50,766 nt of DNA from JAVVSK01 sp036654235 (GCA_036654235.1 JAVVSK010000012.1:1-50766); one strand, 5' to 3'. Shown: positions 40,991 to 50,264, numbered from the stretch's first letter. Numbers and translations are program-made. The notes: a model not told the origin generated them from the letters alone.

Positions 40991-42160
40991 ATGATGAGAA
41001 ATATTAAAAATAAAAACGACGGGAAAAGGTTTTTTCGGGTATTTAAAGACGGTGTAAAAAAAACGATTGCGAGCGCCGCTTATAGAACATCAGCTTTCGG
41101 AATTGCCGTTGCGACGGCGACGGGCGCGGTGCTCTTAGTTACCTCAGCTTTTTCGTCGCTATCTCCTGTATATGCAGAATCTTCTTCAGCAGAAGATGCT
41201 TCAAGCGGATATATCGCCGTAAATTACAATTCAAATGGCGAAGCACAGCAGAGAAGGGGAAAACCTTTCGAAATTCTTTCCGGAGCTTCGGACGGGGCGC
41301 CTGTTGAAGCGCGAGAATTCGCTTTTGGCGATATAAACGGATTTGTTCCCTCTGTTCAGGATCGCTTGGTTTCTCTTGGGTATCTTGATATTGACGAAAC
41401 TACAATGTATTTTGGACCGGCAACAAAACAGGCGATAATCTATTTTCAAAGACAGAGCGGACTTTTCGAAACGGGTTCTGCGGATTTAACAACGATGGCG
41501 GCTCTTTTTTCAGACACTTCTGCTTTTTATGCTATGCAGGAGGGTTTCGAAGGTGAAGACGTTTTCGATATTCAGAAGCAACTTATCGATTTGGGATATT
41601 TAAAGGATGCTGACGCAACTTCATATTATGGAACGATGACCGTTGATGCGGTAAAGAAGATGCAGAGCAAAAACGTATTGCCCGTTACCGGTATTGTCGA
41701 TTTAGAAACCTTAGATCTTTTATTTTCGCCGGAGGTAAAGGCAACCGAAGAAGCCGAAAAAAAGATAATAACTAAGGCGCGGATAAATAATTTTCTCGAT
41801 GTTGCGTATGCGCAGATCGGAAAAAGCTACGTTAGAGGGGCGACCGGGCCGGGTTCTTTCGACTGTTCCGGTCTTGTTTACTATTGTTTGCGTCAGGCGG
41901 GAAGTTCTCGTGGACGGCTTAACGCGGCGGGATATTCGCGGGTTTCAAATTGGGATAAGATAACCTCCTATGGAGATCTCGAAAAAGGCGATTTAGTGTT
42001 TTTCCTTGACAGGGGCTATTCGAGAGTTGGACATGTTGGCATATATATAGGCGACGGGATGATGATAGATGCATCAACAAGTGCACATTCAATCGGAAAA
42101 CGCAGCATATACCTGAGCTATTATACTTCCCGCTTTGTTTTTGCGCGCAGACCGTTTTAA
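40991..42160 (+). CDS. NlpC/P60 peptidase with two peptidoglycan-binding domains
   Basis: The 389-residue exported protein begins with a signal-anchor or signal peptide after a long basic region (about 30-60, GIAVATATGAVLLVTSAFSSL, cleavage after VYA). Two PG_binding_1 repeats follow (about 115-175 with VQDRLVSLGYLD, and 185-250 with IQKQLIDLGYLK). The NlpC/P60 domain carries the catalytic Cys in SFDCSGLVYY and His in RVGHVGIYIGDG. It should cut peptide stems in peptidoglycan, perhaps cortex during germination or sporulation. GAGGG precedes ATG 40991; ATG 40994 is an alternative. A very strong terminator follows. Confidence 0.93.
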   Translation: MMRNIKNKNDGKRFFRVFKDGVKKTIASAAYRTSAFGIAVATATGAVLLVTSAFSSLSPVYAESSSAEDASSGYIAVNYNSNGEAQQRRGKPFEILSGASDGAPVEAREFAFGDINGFVPSVQDRLVSLGYLDIDETTMYFGPATKQAIIYFQRQSGLFETGSADLTTMAALFSDTSAFYAMQEGFEGEDVFDIQKQLIDLGYLKDADATSYYGTMTVDAVKKMQSKNVLPVTGIVDLETLDLLFSPEVKATEEAEKKIITKARINNFLDVAYAQIGKSYVRGATGPGSFDCSGLVYYCLRQAGSSRGRLNAAGYSRVSNWDKITSYGDLEKGDLVFFLDRGYSRVGHVGIYIGDGMMIDASTSAHSIGKRSIYLSYYTSRFVFARRPF

Positions 42161-42211
42161 TCGGCAATATAGTAAAACAAAAAACTCTATTATACATTGA
42201 TGAAGTGCAAA

Positions 42212-42262
42212 AAAAAGTAATCCCAAAACGAAAATCAAGCTTTTGTTTTGGGATTACTTTTT
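42212..42262. terminator. Very strong bidirectional terminator
   Basis: An 18-bp perfect stem (AAAAAGTAATCCCAAAAC, 42212-42229, with 42245-42262) followed by T-runs on both strands. It separates the NlpC/P60 gene from the convergent minus-strand pair. Confidence 0.92.
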
Positions 42263-42338
42263 ACTATGCTGTTTATAATTTGCCCAGTGGGTAAATTATA
42301 AACAAAAAAAGAAAATACAAAAAACAGTTCATAAGAAA

Positions 42339-42911
42339 TCAACTGTGAAACTTCTTTTTTAATTCGGCGGCTAAAGGTTTTCTAAACCAAATAATGCCCG
42401 CGGTTACAATGAGAGTCGAGGAAAATATAAATATTAAATTGAAAAAACTAATATTGCCGATAATAAATACGCCAACCAATAAGGCTAAAAAAGAGCCGGA
42501 TGTAATTTTTATAATGGGCAGTAGCGCGCTTTTTTGCGATTCAAATTTGCAAATGAATACAATACAAAGGATTAAGAGCGAAATCAAATACAATAGGGGA
42601 ACGACGATAGTTGAAGCCCAACGGACGCTCGTTTCAATCATTTGAACAGTTAGAAGCAAAGCGCAAACCGGGAATACGACGGAAAACCATCGGGAAATAA
42701 AATTATTTTCAACTAAGTCCCAAGTAACATAGGATTTATAAAGCACCCATTGCGAAAATAAAACGTAAAGACACCAAGGTTTCCCGCCCAAATAAATATT
42801 AAGCCCTAAAGCAAGAAAAAAATAAAACATAAAAACCGCGGCAACGATTTTTCGGATTATATGCGGTCTTATTTTCGGAACTTTTATTTTAGGGTATAAA
42901 TCATTTTTCAT
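42339..42911 (-). CDS. DUF6320-like integral membrane protein
   Basis: A 190-residue protein with five to six transmembrane helices and a basic, helical C-terminus ending ELKKKFHS. From memory, it resembles DUF6320 proteins that sit beside alcohol-acetyltransferase-like genes in clostridia. The usual N-terminal zinc ribbon is missing: the first 20 residues contain no cysteine. It overlaps the upstream acyltransferase gene by 4 bases, so the two are translationally coupled and probably work together at the membrane. Function unknown. Confidence 0.7.
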   Translation of the reverse strand: MKNDLYPKIKVPKIRPHIIRKIVAAVFMFYFFLALGLNIYLGGKPWCLYVLFSQWVLYKSYVTWDLVENNFISRWFSVVFPVCALLLTVQMIETSVRWASTIVVPLLYLISLLILCIVFICKFESQKSALLPIIKITSGSFLALLVGVFIIGNISFFNLIFIFSSTLIVTAGIIWFRKPLAAELKKKFHS

Positions 42912-44362
42912 ATAGATACTTCCTTTACTTCAATATCAAGCCCAAGGTCGCGCAAGTATTTTAGCATAGAATTTTCAAACTTGCTGTTCAACGTTACTTT
43001 TGTAATAGTCAGGACTAATTTATCGTTATAAGAACCCATCGCGCATCCCGCAATATTGACGGTAGTTGGACCTAATATAAAATCGAACATTTCGACTTTA
43101 TCGTTAAAATCGCAATGGACAGTGCCTAAATTCGAAAACGTAGCGGTAACGGATTTTTCACCTAGAATTTTATAAACGGTTCTAAAAATAAAACCCTTAA
43201 TAGACAACGGAATCTTTCTAACAAACGGATTATTTACAATTCCGTTTATCCAGCTTATTTTACTGTCCATATATTCTTTCGAGGTTTTAGCTTTTAATTC
43301 TTTCGCTACTATCGGTATAAGGCTATTAAAATCATTTATCTCTGAAACATCAAAGCAGAGTACGCCGTACATAGAAAAATTGAGTAGGGAATGTGAAGGG
43401 TAAAACTTTCGCATATTGACGGGTACATCTACATGTATTTCGCCTTTTTTCTTCGTCACGGCCGATTTTGCGCTTAAAAGTATAGCGGAGAGCATTATAA
43501 CGCTAAGTGTGGTATTATGCTGTCTTGCAATATTCAACAACTCGTTGGCGGACATAATATAATGGCATAATTTTGCGGGTTTTATCTGTGTCACACGCCC
43601 TTTTAAATGCAAAGCTTTTTTTTCGGCGAGAGTTTGTTTATTTAACGCCTCGTCAACAGAAGGAAAAGCGTTTACAAATTCCGAAGCATCGGGCGTGCCG
43701 GAAACATCAAATATTTCGGGATCTGATTTAATATCTTCACCTAATAGCTTAAGATATTCCGCAATCAATGTTTTTAAAAAGACGAGCGCCCCGGCTCCGT
43801 CGCTAAGCGCATGGAATGCCTCAAGCGAAATTCGATTGCCGTAATATTTTATTTTGAAGTTCGGAGAATAACCGCTGCTTATGTCAAAAGATGAGCATGG
43901 CATATATTGTTCAGGCTCAACAGGGAAAAAAACGCGGATAGCATCCAAATAATGCCAAAAGACACCCTTTCTCAAAGTCGAAGAAAATATAGGAAACCTT
44001 TTCATAGTAACTAATAGAGCAATCTGTAGGATGGGTTCAATAATCGGCATTTTTAAATAAGCAGAAACGCGAAACAGCTTTATATTTGCATATGTCATAG
44101 AAAGCGGATATACTTTCGCGGCATTATCCAACTGATACCATTCGTTTAAATCAGGTGTTTTATAAAAATCACCCAAAGGGTCATCGCCAAAGCGCGAAAT
44201 AGCTTCTTTTATTGTTATTCCAATATCATCGAAATACGCAAATGCTTTTTCAAAAGCTAAAATAATGGCATTGCAATCTCGCGGAGACAATGTCATTGAT
44301 TCCTTTAATTTTAATAAGTATTTGGTCTTTAAATTATCCTGATTCATGGGTTCATTCTTCAT
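42908..44362 (-). CDS. Alcohol acetyltransferase / condensation-domain-like acyltransferase
   Basis: The 484-residue protein belongs to the CAT-like acyltransferase superfamily. The active-site motif HALSDGAGA (HxxxDG) is intact at about residue 190. The N-terminal WYQLDNAAKVYPLSMTY stretch and GTVHCDFNDKVEMF near the C-terminus fit alcohol-acetyltransferase-like proteins. A 65-residue helical extension precedes the domain (MTLSPRDCNAIILAFEKAFAYF). It may acylate a lipid or sugar using acyl-CoA, with the coupled membrane protein as partner. It is the second CAT-fold protein of the window; unlike the one at 3396-4280 it keeps the His. Substrate unknown. Confidence 0.8.
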   Translation of the reverse strand: MKNEPMNQDNLKTKYLLKLKESMTLSPRDCNAIILAFEKAFAYFDDIGITIKEAISRFGDDPLGDFYKTPDLNEWYQLDNAAKVYPLSMTYANIKLFRVSAYLKMPIIEPILQIALLVTMKRFPIFSSTLRKGVFWHYLDAIRVFFPVEPEQYMPCSSFDISSGYSPNFKIKYYGNRISLEAFHALSDGAGALVFLKTLIAEYLKLLGEDIKSDPEIFDVSGTPDASEFVNAFPSVDEALNKQTLAEKKALHLKGRVTQIKPAKLCHYIMSANELLNIARQHNTTLSVIMLSAILLSAKSAVTKKKGEIHVDVPVNMRKFYPSHSLLNFSMYGVLCFDVSEINDFNSLIPIVAKELKAKTSKEYMDSKISWINGIVNNPFVRKIPLSIKGFIFRTVYKILGEKSVTATFSNLGTVHCDFNDKVEMFDFILGPTTVNIAGCAMGSYNDKLVLTITKVTLNSKFENSMLKYLRDLGLDIEVKEVSI

Positions 44363-44819
44363 AGTTGTCCTTCATTGTAGCCATTATAGGCTATTTTCCC
44401 GATATTTATTTTTGGTTATTCGTTTCGCAACGACAAATATGATTTTAATCGCCGATTGTTTCCATTCGAAACTCTAAAAACATTTCTTATTAGTAGGCAG
44501 ACTGTTTTAAGAGGATTCATTTTATTAAAACAACCCGTGAGAAACGTTTTTATTAAATTTGCGGATGATAAATTCTCACTATACATTTATACCATAAAAA
44601 AAGAAATAAGTCGATTGTTGTATGGGATAAAATTGTACATTTAATGATTTGAAGCATAATTTATAGTTGTTAATATCAAATAGCTGCGGAATATGCTATA
44701 ATGCTGTTGCAATAATAACGGTCACGTTATACGTGCGATTTTTCTAAAAAAACGATCCTGAAAACCTATGCACTAACGAATCTAAAACAAATAACGAAAA
44801 GCAAAAAATAAAAAAGGAG
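44363..44819 (+). other. Intergenic region upstream of the CorA-like gene
   Basis: AT-rich, with no supported gene; the longest frames lack ribosome-binding sites. It holds the promoter described at 44694 and a leader of about 115 bases with a small inverted repeat (CACGT TATA CGTG type, about 44723-44735). I do not recognise a magnesium riboswitch. Confidence 0.5.
44694..44702 (+). promoter_or_regulatory. Extended -10 promoter of the CorA-like gene
   Basis: TGC directly before TATAAT (44697-44702) gives an extended -10. No convincing -35 is seen. Confidence 0.5.
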
Positions 44820-44825
44820 ATGTCT

Positions 44826-45656
44826 ATGCAAAAGATATTGTTCCCCGGCGAAATGACGCAATATGCGGAATTTATTGATCCGGAAGTGGTGAGATATATA
44901 AGTCAGGGACAAACGCAGGCGTTTGAGAGCTTTGAAAAATTCACCCTATTGGCTTTTGATTGGTACAATATTGGCAACCCGGAAAGTACGACGGCTAAGA
45001 TATTAATTTATTTTGATAAAGAAAATTTATTTTTTCTGTGTGAAAATGAAAAAGCAGTAGGGGCGATAACCGAGTTTTTTACAGCAGGACTATCCAACGA
45101 AAAAGCGTTGTATTCGTTTTTTGTTGGTCTACTAAAAAACGATATGAACTATCTCGATAATTTTGAGAGCGAGATTACTAATGCGGAAAACGATGCTCTG
45201 AAAAACTTCGGGAAAAGTTATCTCGAAAAAATCGTCCAATATCGAAAAGAGTCTCTTCGCCTTAAACACTATTATGAGCAGCTCGACGCGATTTTCGATA
45301 ATCTCGTCTGCAATGAAAACGGACTTCTTTCTAAAGACTCTGAACGTCACCTTTTTGTTTTACATAACAGGGTAGAACGATTTTATCATAGTGCTTTAAA
45401 TATTCGTGATTATATTACGCAAATGCGCGAGGCGTATCAGGCGCAAATCGATATCGAACAGAATAATATAATGAAAATTTTTACTTTGATTACCGCTGTA
45501 TTTTTGCCGCTAACTCTATTGGTAGGTTGGTATGGAATGAACTTTATAAATATGCCGGAGCTTACTTGGCAATTCGGATATCCGGCGGTTACGGTGTTTA
45601 GCATTTTGCTTTGCGTTGGGCTGGTTGTCTATTTTAAACGCAAAAAATGGTTTTAA
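44826..45656 (+). CDS. CorA-family divalent cation transporter
   Basis: A 276-residue protein. The cytoplasmic part (1-215) has the long helices of CorA (RKESLRLKHYYEQLDAIFDNL and HNRVERFYHSALNIRDYITQMRE). Two C-terminal transmembrane helices follow (IMKIFTLITAVFLPLTLLVGW, then AVTVFSILLCVGLVVYF). The pore signature GMN is present in WYGMNFINMPEL. It probably imports Mg2+ as a pentamer. ATG 44826 is preferred because GGAG lies 6 bases upstream; the ATG at 44820 overlaps that site. It is monocistronic, ended by a terminator. Confidence 0.92.
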   Translation: MQKILFPGEMTQYAEFIDPEVVRYISQGQTQAFESFEKFTLLAFDWYNIGNPESTTAKILIYFDKENLFFLCENEKAVGAITEFFTAGLSNEKALYSFFVGLLKNDMNYLDNFESEITNAENDALKNFGKSYLEKIVQYRKESLRLKHYYEQLDAIFDNLVCNENGLLSKDSERHLFVLHNRVERFYHSALNIRDYITQMREAYQAQIDIEQNNIMKIFTLITAVFLPLTLLVGWYGMNFINMPELTWQFGYPAVTVFSILLCVGLVVYFKRKKWF

Positions 45657-45673
45657 ACCAGAATTTTGTAGGG

Positions 45674-45710
45674 AAAATCCCGCCTCATTAGTGCCGAGGC
45701 GGGATTTTTA
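45674..45710. terminator. Bidirectional terminator
   Basis: AAAATCCCGCCTC (45674-45686) pairs perfectly with 45696-45708, followed by TTTTT on the plus strand and TTTT on the minus strand. Confidence 0.88.
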
Positions 45711-45751
45711 TTAAGCTTAACCGAAAGAGTCCGCATGTTGGAAATTTATTT

Positions 45752-47929
45752 TTATTCGACGGAGCGGGCAGAAGGCTTAAACATGAAGTTTTCCCGAACG
45801 AGAGCAATAAATGCTTCATAGTCATTTGCGTCGAAAGAAAGATAAAGGTTACGAAAGGTCATGCAATTGTTGATATTATCGCTCCCGGCAAAATTATATG
45901 CGACATTTAAGAGCTTTATCGTGTTAACCGTACCGTCCAGCGAATTGTAATCTGTCCTTACGCTTTTTTTCAATAAAATCAAAAGCTTATTCGCGTTTTC
46001 CCGTGAGATATAGCCTTCCGGTTTATCTTGCTTCATATTATCGGGCTGAGATTCTATATAGCTGTCGAATATTAAATTTACATTATTTATCTCGCTATCT
46101 TCAAGAACCTCAAAATTGAGGTTAAGACCGTCTTGTGTATTGCTGCTAAGTGGCATAGACGGCATTGCCATAAAGCTTTTCATAGCTATATCGTCAAGCT
46201 CTTTGCAGATTTCTTTATATTTAGCCGTGCACTCTTTCATTGAGGTTAAAATAGCAAATCTTGTGGAGTAAGGTTTATGATTATATTCCCCTTTAACCTG
46301 GATTCCCCAGTCGGCGGTGTCATATTCATCCGTGCATTCGGTAATGACCGCTATTTTTTCCGCATCGGACAGAGCCGCAAAATCGCGTTTAAAGAGATTA
46401 TACAACTCCTCCGTCGCAACCTTACTTAGAGTATTCCCATTATCTGAAAAAACATATTTAAGCGTTACGGTATCATCCGGGGGAAGTTCAATTAAGGCAT
46501 TCGTATACCTTTCGTCGCTTGTCATTATAGACATAAGCACATCATAGTCCCGTTGACTTAAACATACGATACGCATAAAAGTATCGCCGTTTTTACCTAT
46601 GAAAATTAAAGGCTGGCTAATCGGGAATCTCAATGAGGTATTTTGGGAATATAAAGTGTTGAGTTTTACCATATTGACCGTATTGCTAAGCGCTTTCGAG
46701 GCTATTTCTTTAATTTTTTCATTCTCATATCGAACATTCGCTACCGCTATGCTGGAATAATCATCGTTATTGCCGGTAACGATAGAGATAGCCGATATAT
46801 CCGCGGCGCTCGGTGTTTTATTAAGTTCAATTTGCGCTATGCCTTTAATACTGAAGAAAAATGCGAGACTTACAGCGAGGCTTACGAGGTAAAACGGAGC
46901 GCATTTAAGCATTTTTTTTGCGCTTTTCGTCGATATAAGCTCGAACAAAAAGTACGTTAAAAGTGAAAGTACAATGAGAATGTAATAGGCAATCGGAGCA
47001 TCGAATCCGCTTCTGTTATTAATAAAATATGCCAAGAGAAAAAGCGGTGGCAAAGATATAGCGATGCGATATGCGTGATTCATCAACTTTCCGGAGATAG
47101 CTTTATCCACCGTTTCGGACTTTCTTTTAACAAAAGCAAGCATCCCAAAGAGAAAATAAACGATAGATAAAATGAACGTATATATAGTTGTCGTAACGTT
47201 ATACATAATAGAATTTAATCCGGCTTCACCCGTAAAGAAAGTCGTTAAAAGATTAAAAACCACGGCAACGGGGTAATTGCAATTCGGATTTAAAAAGGCC
47301 ATTGAGTTTATATTGGGGATTATCGAAACAAGATTATATACGCCAACATAAATCAAGGTCAATGTAAAGCGCGGAAGAAAGAGAATCAGCATTGCCAAAA
47401 CGAAATTAGATATCATTGTTCCCGTAAGTGAGCAGGCGAGAGCGGAGCACATTAGTATAAGGAGCGCGCCCGCGAGATTAGAAAAGATCATAAGGTAAAG
47501 ATCAATGGCTACGACCTTAGCACCAACTATTGACGCGCCTAAAAACGTAAATGCAACTATTAAGAGCATTGTAAATACTATCCAAGTCAGCGACGAGGAA
47601 ATTGCGCTTATGAAGATAGAACGTCTTGAAACGGGTAAACTGTGATAGAAATCGCTTCCGTTTCTCTTGTTTAAAAATGAAAATGCGCGAAACGGAAGGC
47701 ATATTCCAGCGACGAACATATAAAACATTAAGACGTTTCCGGCAATAGACATATTAAATATAACGTCTAAACCGGTTTCGTCAATTTTATTTTGATTGCA
47801 TATTTCGGCAAGATTAAAAACAATAAAAGTACAAAATATCAGGGAGAGAACTAATAGGATGCAGCCGACCATGCGTTGTTGCTTGAGCATATTTGCATAT
47901 AGTTTTCTATTAAAAAAAGTTTTTTTCAT
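45752..47929 (-). CDS. ABC transporter permease, YtrC/YtrD-like
   Basis: A 725-residue membrane protein. The first half (about 1-375) has roughly ten transmembrane helices, with SDFYHSLPVSRRSIF after the second, a motif typical of ABC-2 permeases in Ytr-like systems. The second half (about 385-725) is a large soluble domain, probably outside the membrane, with a conserved look of a DUF6449-type region. AAAGG precedes ATG 47929. The ATPase gene ends 11 bases upstream, so both form one operon with the GntR repressor. Ytr-type systems respond to wall-active antibiotics in Bacillus; the substrate here is unknown. Confidence 0.85.
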   Translation of the reverse strand: MKKTFFNRKLYANMLKQQRMVGCILLVLSLIFCTFIVFNLAEICNQNKIDETGLDVIFNMSIAGNVLMFYMFVAGICLPFRAFSFLNKRNGSDFYHSLPVSRRSIFISAISSSLTWIVFTMLLIVAFTFLGASIVGAKVVAIDLYLMIFSNLAGALLILMCSALACSLTGTMISNFVLAMLILFLPRFTLTLIYVGVYNLVSIIPNINSMAFLNPNCNYPVAVVFNLLTTFFTGEAGLNSIMYNVTTTIYTFILSIVYFLFGMLAFVKRKSETVDKAISGKLMNHAYRIAISLPPLFLLAYFINNRSGFDAPIAYYILIVLSLLTYFLFELISTKSAKKMLKCAPFYLVSLAVSLAFFFSIKGIAQIELNKTPSAADISAISIVTGNNDDYSSIAVANVRYENEKIKEIASKALSNTVNMVKLNTLYSQNTSLRFPISQPLIFIGKNGDTFMRIVCLSQRDYDVLMSIMTSDERYTNALIELPPDDTVTLKYVFSDNGNTLSKVATEELYNLFKRDFAALSDAEKIAVITECTDEYDTADWGIQVKGEYNHKPYSTRFAILTSMKECTAKYKEICKELDDIAMKSFMAMPSMPLSSNTQDGLNLNFEVLEDSEINNVNLIFDSYIESQPDNMKQDKPEGYISRENANKLLILLKKSVRTDYNSLDGTVNTIKLLNVAYNFAGSDNINNCMTFRNLYLSFDANDYEAFIALVRENFMFKPSARSVE

Positions 47930-47940
47930 ATCTTTTACCT

Positions 47941-48840
47941 TTACACTAAAACGTCATTAAATTCATAGCCAAGAGCGTCCATTTCGTAAACGAAAACTTC
48001 CTCGAGAGAAAGCGGAAGTATTTCAAACAGCGTCGGCTTCATGGCTCTTATCTTTTTTTCCGTCTCAATCCTATCGCCGCGAACAATAAGCGTTGCAACG
48101 CTTCCGAGGCGAGAAAAATTGAGAATATCTATTCCGTCAAACTTTTCCTTATTGAACGTTTCGTCAAAAGCAACTTGAACTTTAAAGAGCGCAGTCTTTA
48201 AATCCTGAACATCGCTTTCAAATATAACGCCGCCCTTATGCAGGAGCGCCAGTTGATCGCAGGTATCTTCGAGTTCGCGCAATGAATGACTCGTTATAAC
48301 GGCTGTAACGCTCCTTTCGCAAACATCGTTATAGAGAGCTCTTTTTACGAGGTTTCGCATAACGGGATCCAACCCATCGAAGGTTTCGTCAAAAAATATG
48401 TATTCAGTCATGCAGGAGAGAGCTAATATCGTCGCCGCCTGTCTCCGCATACCCTTAGAAAAGGTGTTTAAATTTTGGGTTGGATTTAAAGCGAAAGCCT
48501 TTGTCAAGGTATCGAAACGTTCGCATGAAAACCGCTTATAAACGCTTCTATAAATGTCACGCATAGAAAGCATATTTGAATGCGGAAGAAAATAAGAATC
48601 ATCCGAGACGAATACAAAACGCGATTTTGCGATTGGATTGTCAAAAACTGATTCTCCATCTATAGTAACCTCGCCGCTATCCGCTTTATATATTCCTGTT
48701 ATAAGGCGCAAAAGCGTTGATTTCCCGGCACCATTACTTCCGACGAGACCATATATACAGCCTCCGGGTATAGTGCAACTCAATTTATTAAGCGCAGTAA
48801 AATTTTCAAATTTCTTTGTAAGCTTATTTACAACTATCAT
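47941..48840 (-). CDS. ABC transporter ATPase, YtrB-like
   Basis: A 299-residue ATPase. Walker A GSNGAGKS (about 34-41), signature FSKGMRR (variant of LSGGQ), Walker B YIFFDETFDGLDP and switch SHSLRELED are all present. A C-terminal extension of about 80 residues follows the core. GGAGG precedes the ATG. It lies between the GntR gene (30 bases upstream) and the large permease gene. It powers the adjacent permease. Confidence 0.9.
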   Translation of the reverse strand: MIVVNKLTKKFENFTALNKLSCTIPGGCIYGLVGSNGAGKSTLLRLITGIYKADSGEVTIDGESVFDNPIAKSRFVFVSDDSYFLPHSNMLSMRDIYRSVYKRFSCERFDTLTKAFALNPTQNLNTFSKGMRRQAATILALSCMTEYIFFDETFDGLDPVMRNLVKRALYNDVCERSVTAVITSHSLRELEDTCDQLALLHKGGVIFESDVQDLKTALFKVQVAFDETFNKEKFDGIDILNFSRLGSVATLIVRGDRIETEKKIRAMKPTLFEILPLSLEEVFVYEMDALGYEFNDVLV

Positions 48841-48870
48841 ATTTTCCTCCTATGATACCGAATATGAATC

Positions 48871-49275
48871 TCATTTATTAAATTCCTCCTTAACCGTTGA
48901 TATTATAAAATTCAGCTCAGCTCCTGCAAGTTTAAGCTCACTAACTATGACCTTTAAAGGTTCTAAAAGCTTTAACTTTTCTTTCATAACTATCGATTTT
49001 GCACCAACCGCGATAAACCTTCCGCTCCCGGGTACGCTGTAGCTGATTTTTTGTCGCTCAAGTTCAATATAAGCTTTTTGAAGCGTATTCGGATTAACGG
49101 AAAGCAACACAGACATAGATCTAACGGATGGTAATTGCTCGTTTTCTTGTATATTACCCAAAAGTATATTCCGCTCTACCTGCTCTATGAACTGCTCATA
49201 TATCGGATTTCTCGATTGCTTGTCGATTATTGGGAAAAACGTCGTTTTTCCTTCTAAGGTTATATCTTCACTCAA
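48871..49275 (-). CDS. GntR-family transcriptional regulator, YtrA subfamily
   Basis: A 134-residue regulator from TTG 49275. The winged helix is clear (NPIYEQFIEQVERNILLG, LPSVRSMSVLLSVNPNTLQKAY, VPGSGRFIA), followed by only about 55 residues of helical dimerisation tail, as in the YtrA subfamily. The TTG start is chosen because AAAGGAGA lies 8 bases upstream and because the earlier in-frame start at 49353 would lie upstream of the predicted transcription start. It should repress its own operon with the ABC genes downstream. Confidence 0.9.
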   Translation of the reverse strand: MSEDITLEGKTTFFPIIDKQSRNPIYEQFIEQVERNILLGNIQENEQLPSVRSMSVLLSVNPNTLQKAYIELERQKISYSVPGSGRFIAVGAKSIVMKEKLKLLEPLKVIVSELKLAGAELNFIISTVKEEFNK

Positions 49276-49303
49276 TATAAAATCTCCTTTCCTTAAAAAT
49301 ACA

Positions 49304-49331
49304 GTATTATATGTACTAGTCATAATAATAC
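49304..49331. promoter_or_regulatory. Palindromic operator of the GntR-ABC operon
   Basis: GTATTAT and ATAATAC form 7-bp arms around a 14-base centre that contains ACTAGT. The site covers the -10 and the transcription start, the expected place for YtrA-type autorepression. Confidence 0.65.
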
Positions 49332-49353
49332 AGATAAGGTTCAATATTGTCAA
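49325..49353 (-). promoter_or_regulatory. SigA promoter of the GntR-ABC operon
   Basis: On the minus strand TTGACA (49353-49348), a 17-base spacer and TATTAT (49330-49325). Confidence 0.8.
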
Positions 49354-49523
49354 CAGAAATTTTAATATATTTTTTCAACGTTTATGATTGGACGTGATAA
49401 AAAGAAAATTCGGAGATTTAGGATATCATATTGAAAACTGTGTTTAAATTCAACAAAGATGGGTATAGTTGTTAGAAGCGCGCATATACATAGGTAAACC
49501 TTTGAATAAGGAGTAAAAAACAA

Positions 49524-50135
49524 ATGTTAGAAGACAACAACCGCGCATTAATTTCGGGTAACGTGGTGAGCGAACCAATTTTTGACCATAATCTTTACGG
49601 GGAAAACTTTTTCTGTTTTGATATCGATGTTCTGCGAAAAAGCGGGGTTTTCGATACAATAAAAGTTACCATATCGGATAGGCTATTTGATCCGTTCGCT
49701 TTGGCAATCGGGGAAAACATTGCTATGCAAGGGCAACTGCGATCTTATAATAAACATATCGATAACGCCAACAGGCTTATAATAACTTTTTTCTGTAAGC
49801 AGTTTGAGCGGGTCGAGAATCCGGAAAACGTAAATGATATTACATTAACAGGATACATCTGTAAACCAGTTATATATCGTACAACGCCATTCATGCGCGA
49901 AATAGCGGATATTTTAATCGCGGTAAATAGATCCTACAGCAAATCGGATTATCTTCCATGCATAGTTTGGGGTCGAAACGCGAGATATGCGAGCGAGCTG
50001 TCCGTCGGTACGGCACTTACGATAACCGGGCGAATTCAGAGCAGAAAATATCAAAAACAGATTACAGAAGCTACGGTAGACGAACGCACCGCTTACGAAA
50101 TTTCATGTTCAAGCATAATTACTCTCGAGATATAA
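49524..50135 (+). CDS. SSB-like protein with two OB-folds
   Basis: The 203-residue protein appears to contain two OB-fold regions. One is about 7-95 (RALISGNVVSEPIFDHNLYG), the other about 103-203 (ITLTGYICKPVIYRT, PCIVWGRNARYASEL, LTITGRIQSRKYQK). The second half closely resembles single-stranded-DNA-binding OB-folds of clostridial SSB-like proteins. The acidic C-terminal tail that recruits partners in SSB is absent; the protein ends SSIITLEI. AAGGAG lies 10 bases before the ATG. It is monocistronic, with a strong hairpin downstream. Single-stranded DNA or RNA binding is likely; the process it serves is not clear. Confidence 0.8.
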   Translation: MLEDNNRALISGNVVSEPIFDHNLYGENFFCFDIDVLRKSGVFDTIKVTISDRLFDPFALAIGENIAMQGQLRSYNKHIDNANRLIITFFCKQFERVENPENVNDITLTGYICKPVIYRTTPFMREIADILIAVNRSYSKSDYLPCIVWGRNARYASELSVGTALTITGRIQSRKYQKQITEATVDERTAYEISCSSIITLEI

Positions 50136-50148
50136 AGTGATTTTATGA

Positions 50149-50205
50149 AAATTCCCAAAGCAAGTTCCGCTTTAATTTTCTTAGAGGAACTTAGTTTGGG
50201 AATTT
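50149..50205 (+). terminator. Long hairpin after the SSB-like gene
   Basis: AAATTCCCAAA (50149-50159) pairs with 50195-50205 and AAGTTCC (50162-50168) with 50186-50192, separated by a 2x2 internal loop. No strong T-run follows directly. Probable terminator. Confidence 0.6.
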
Positions 50206-50264
50206 ACTGTTTTACTTAAAAAACAATATATTGCAGTTTGCGTTCGCTTTTAAGCATACCGGTC

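Noticed and set aside
44456..44644. 62-codon frame upstream of the CorA-like gene
   Set aside because: No ribosome-binding site, starts before the predicted promoter and has an AT-driven composition.
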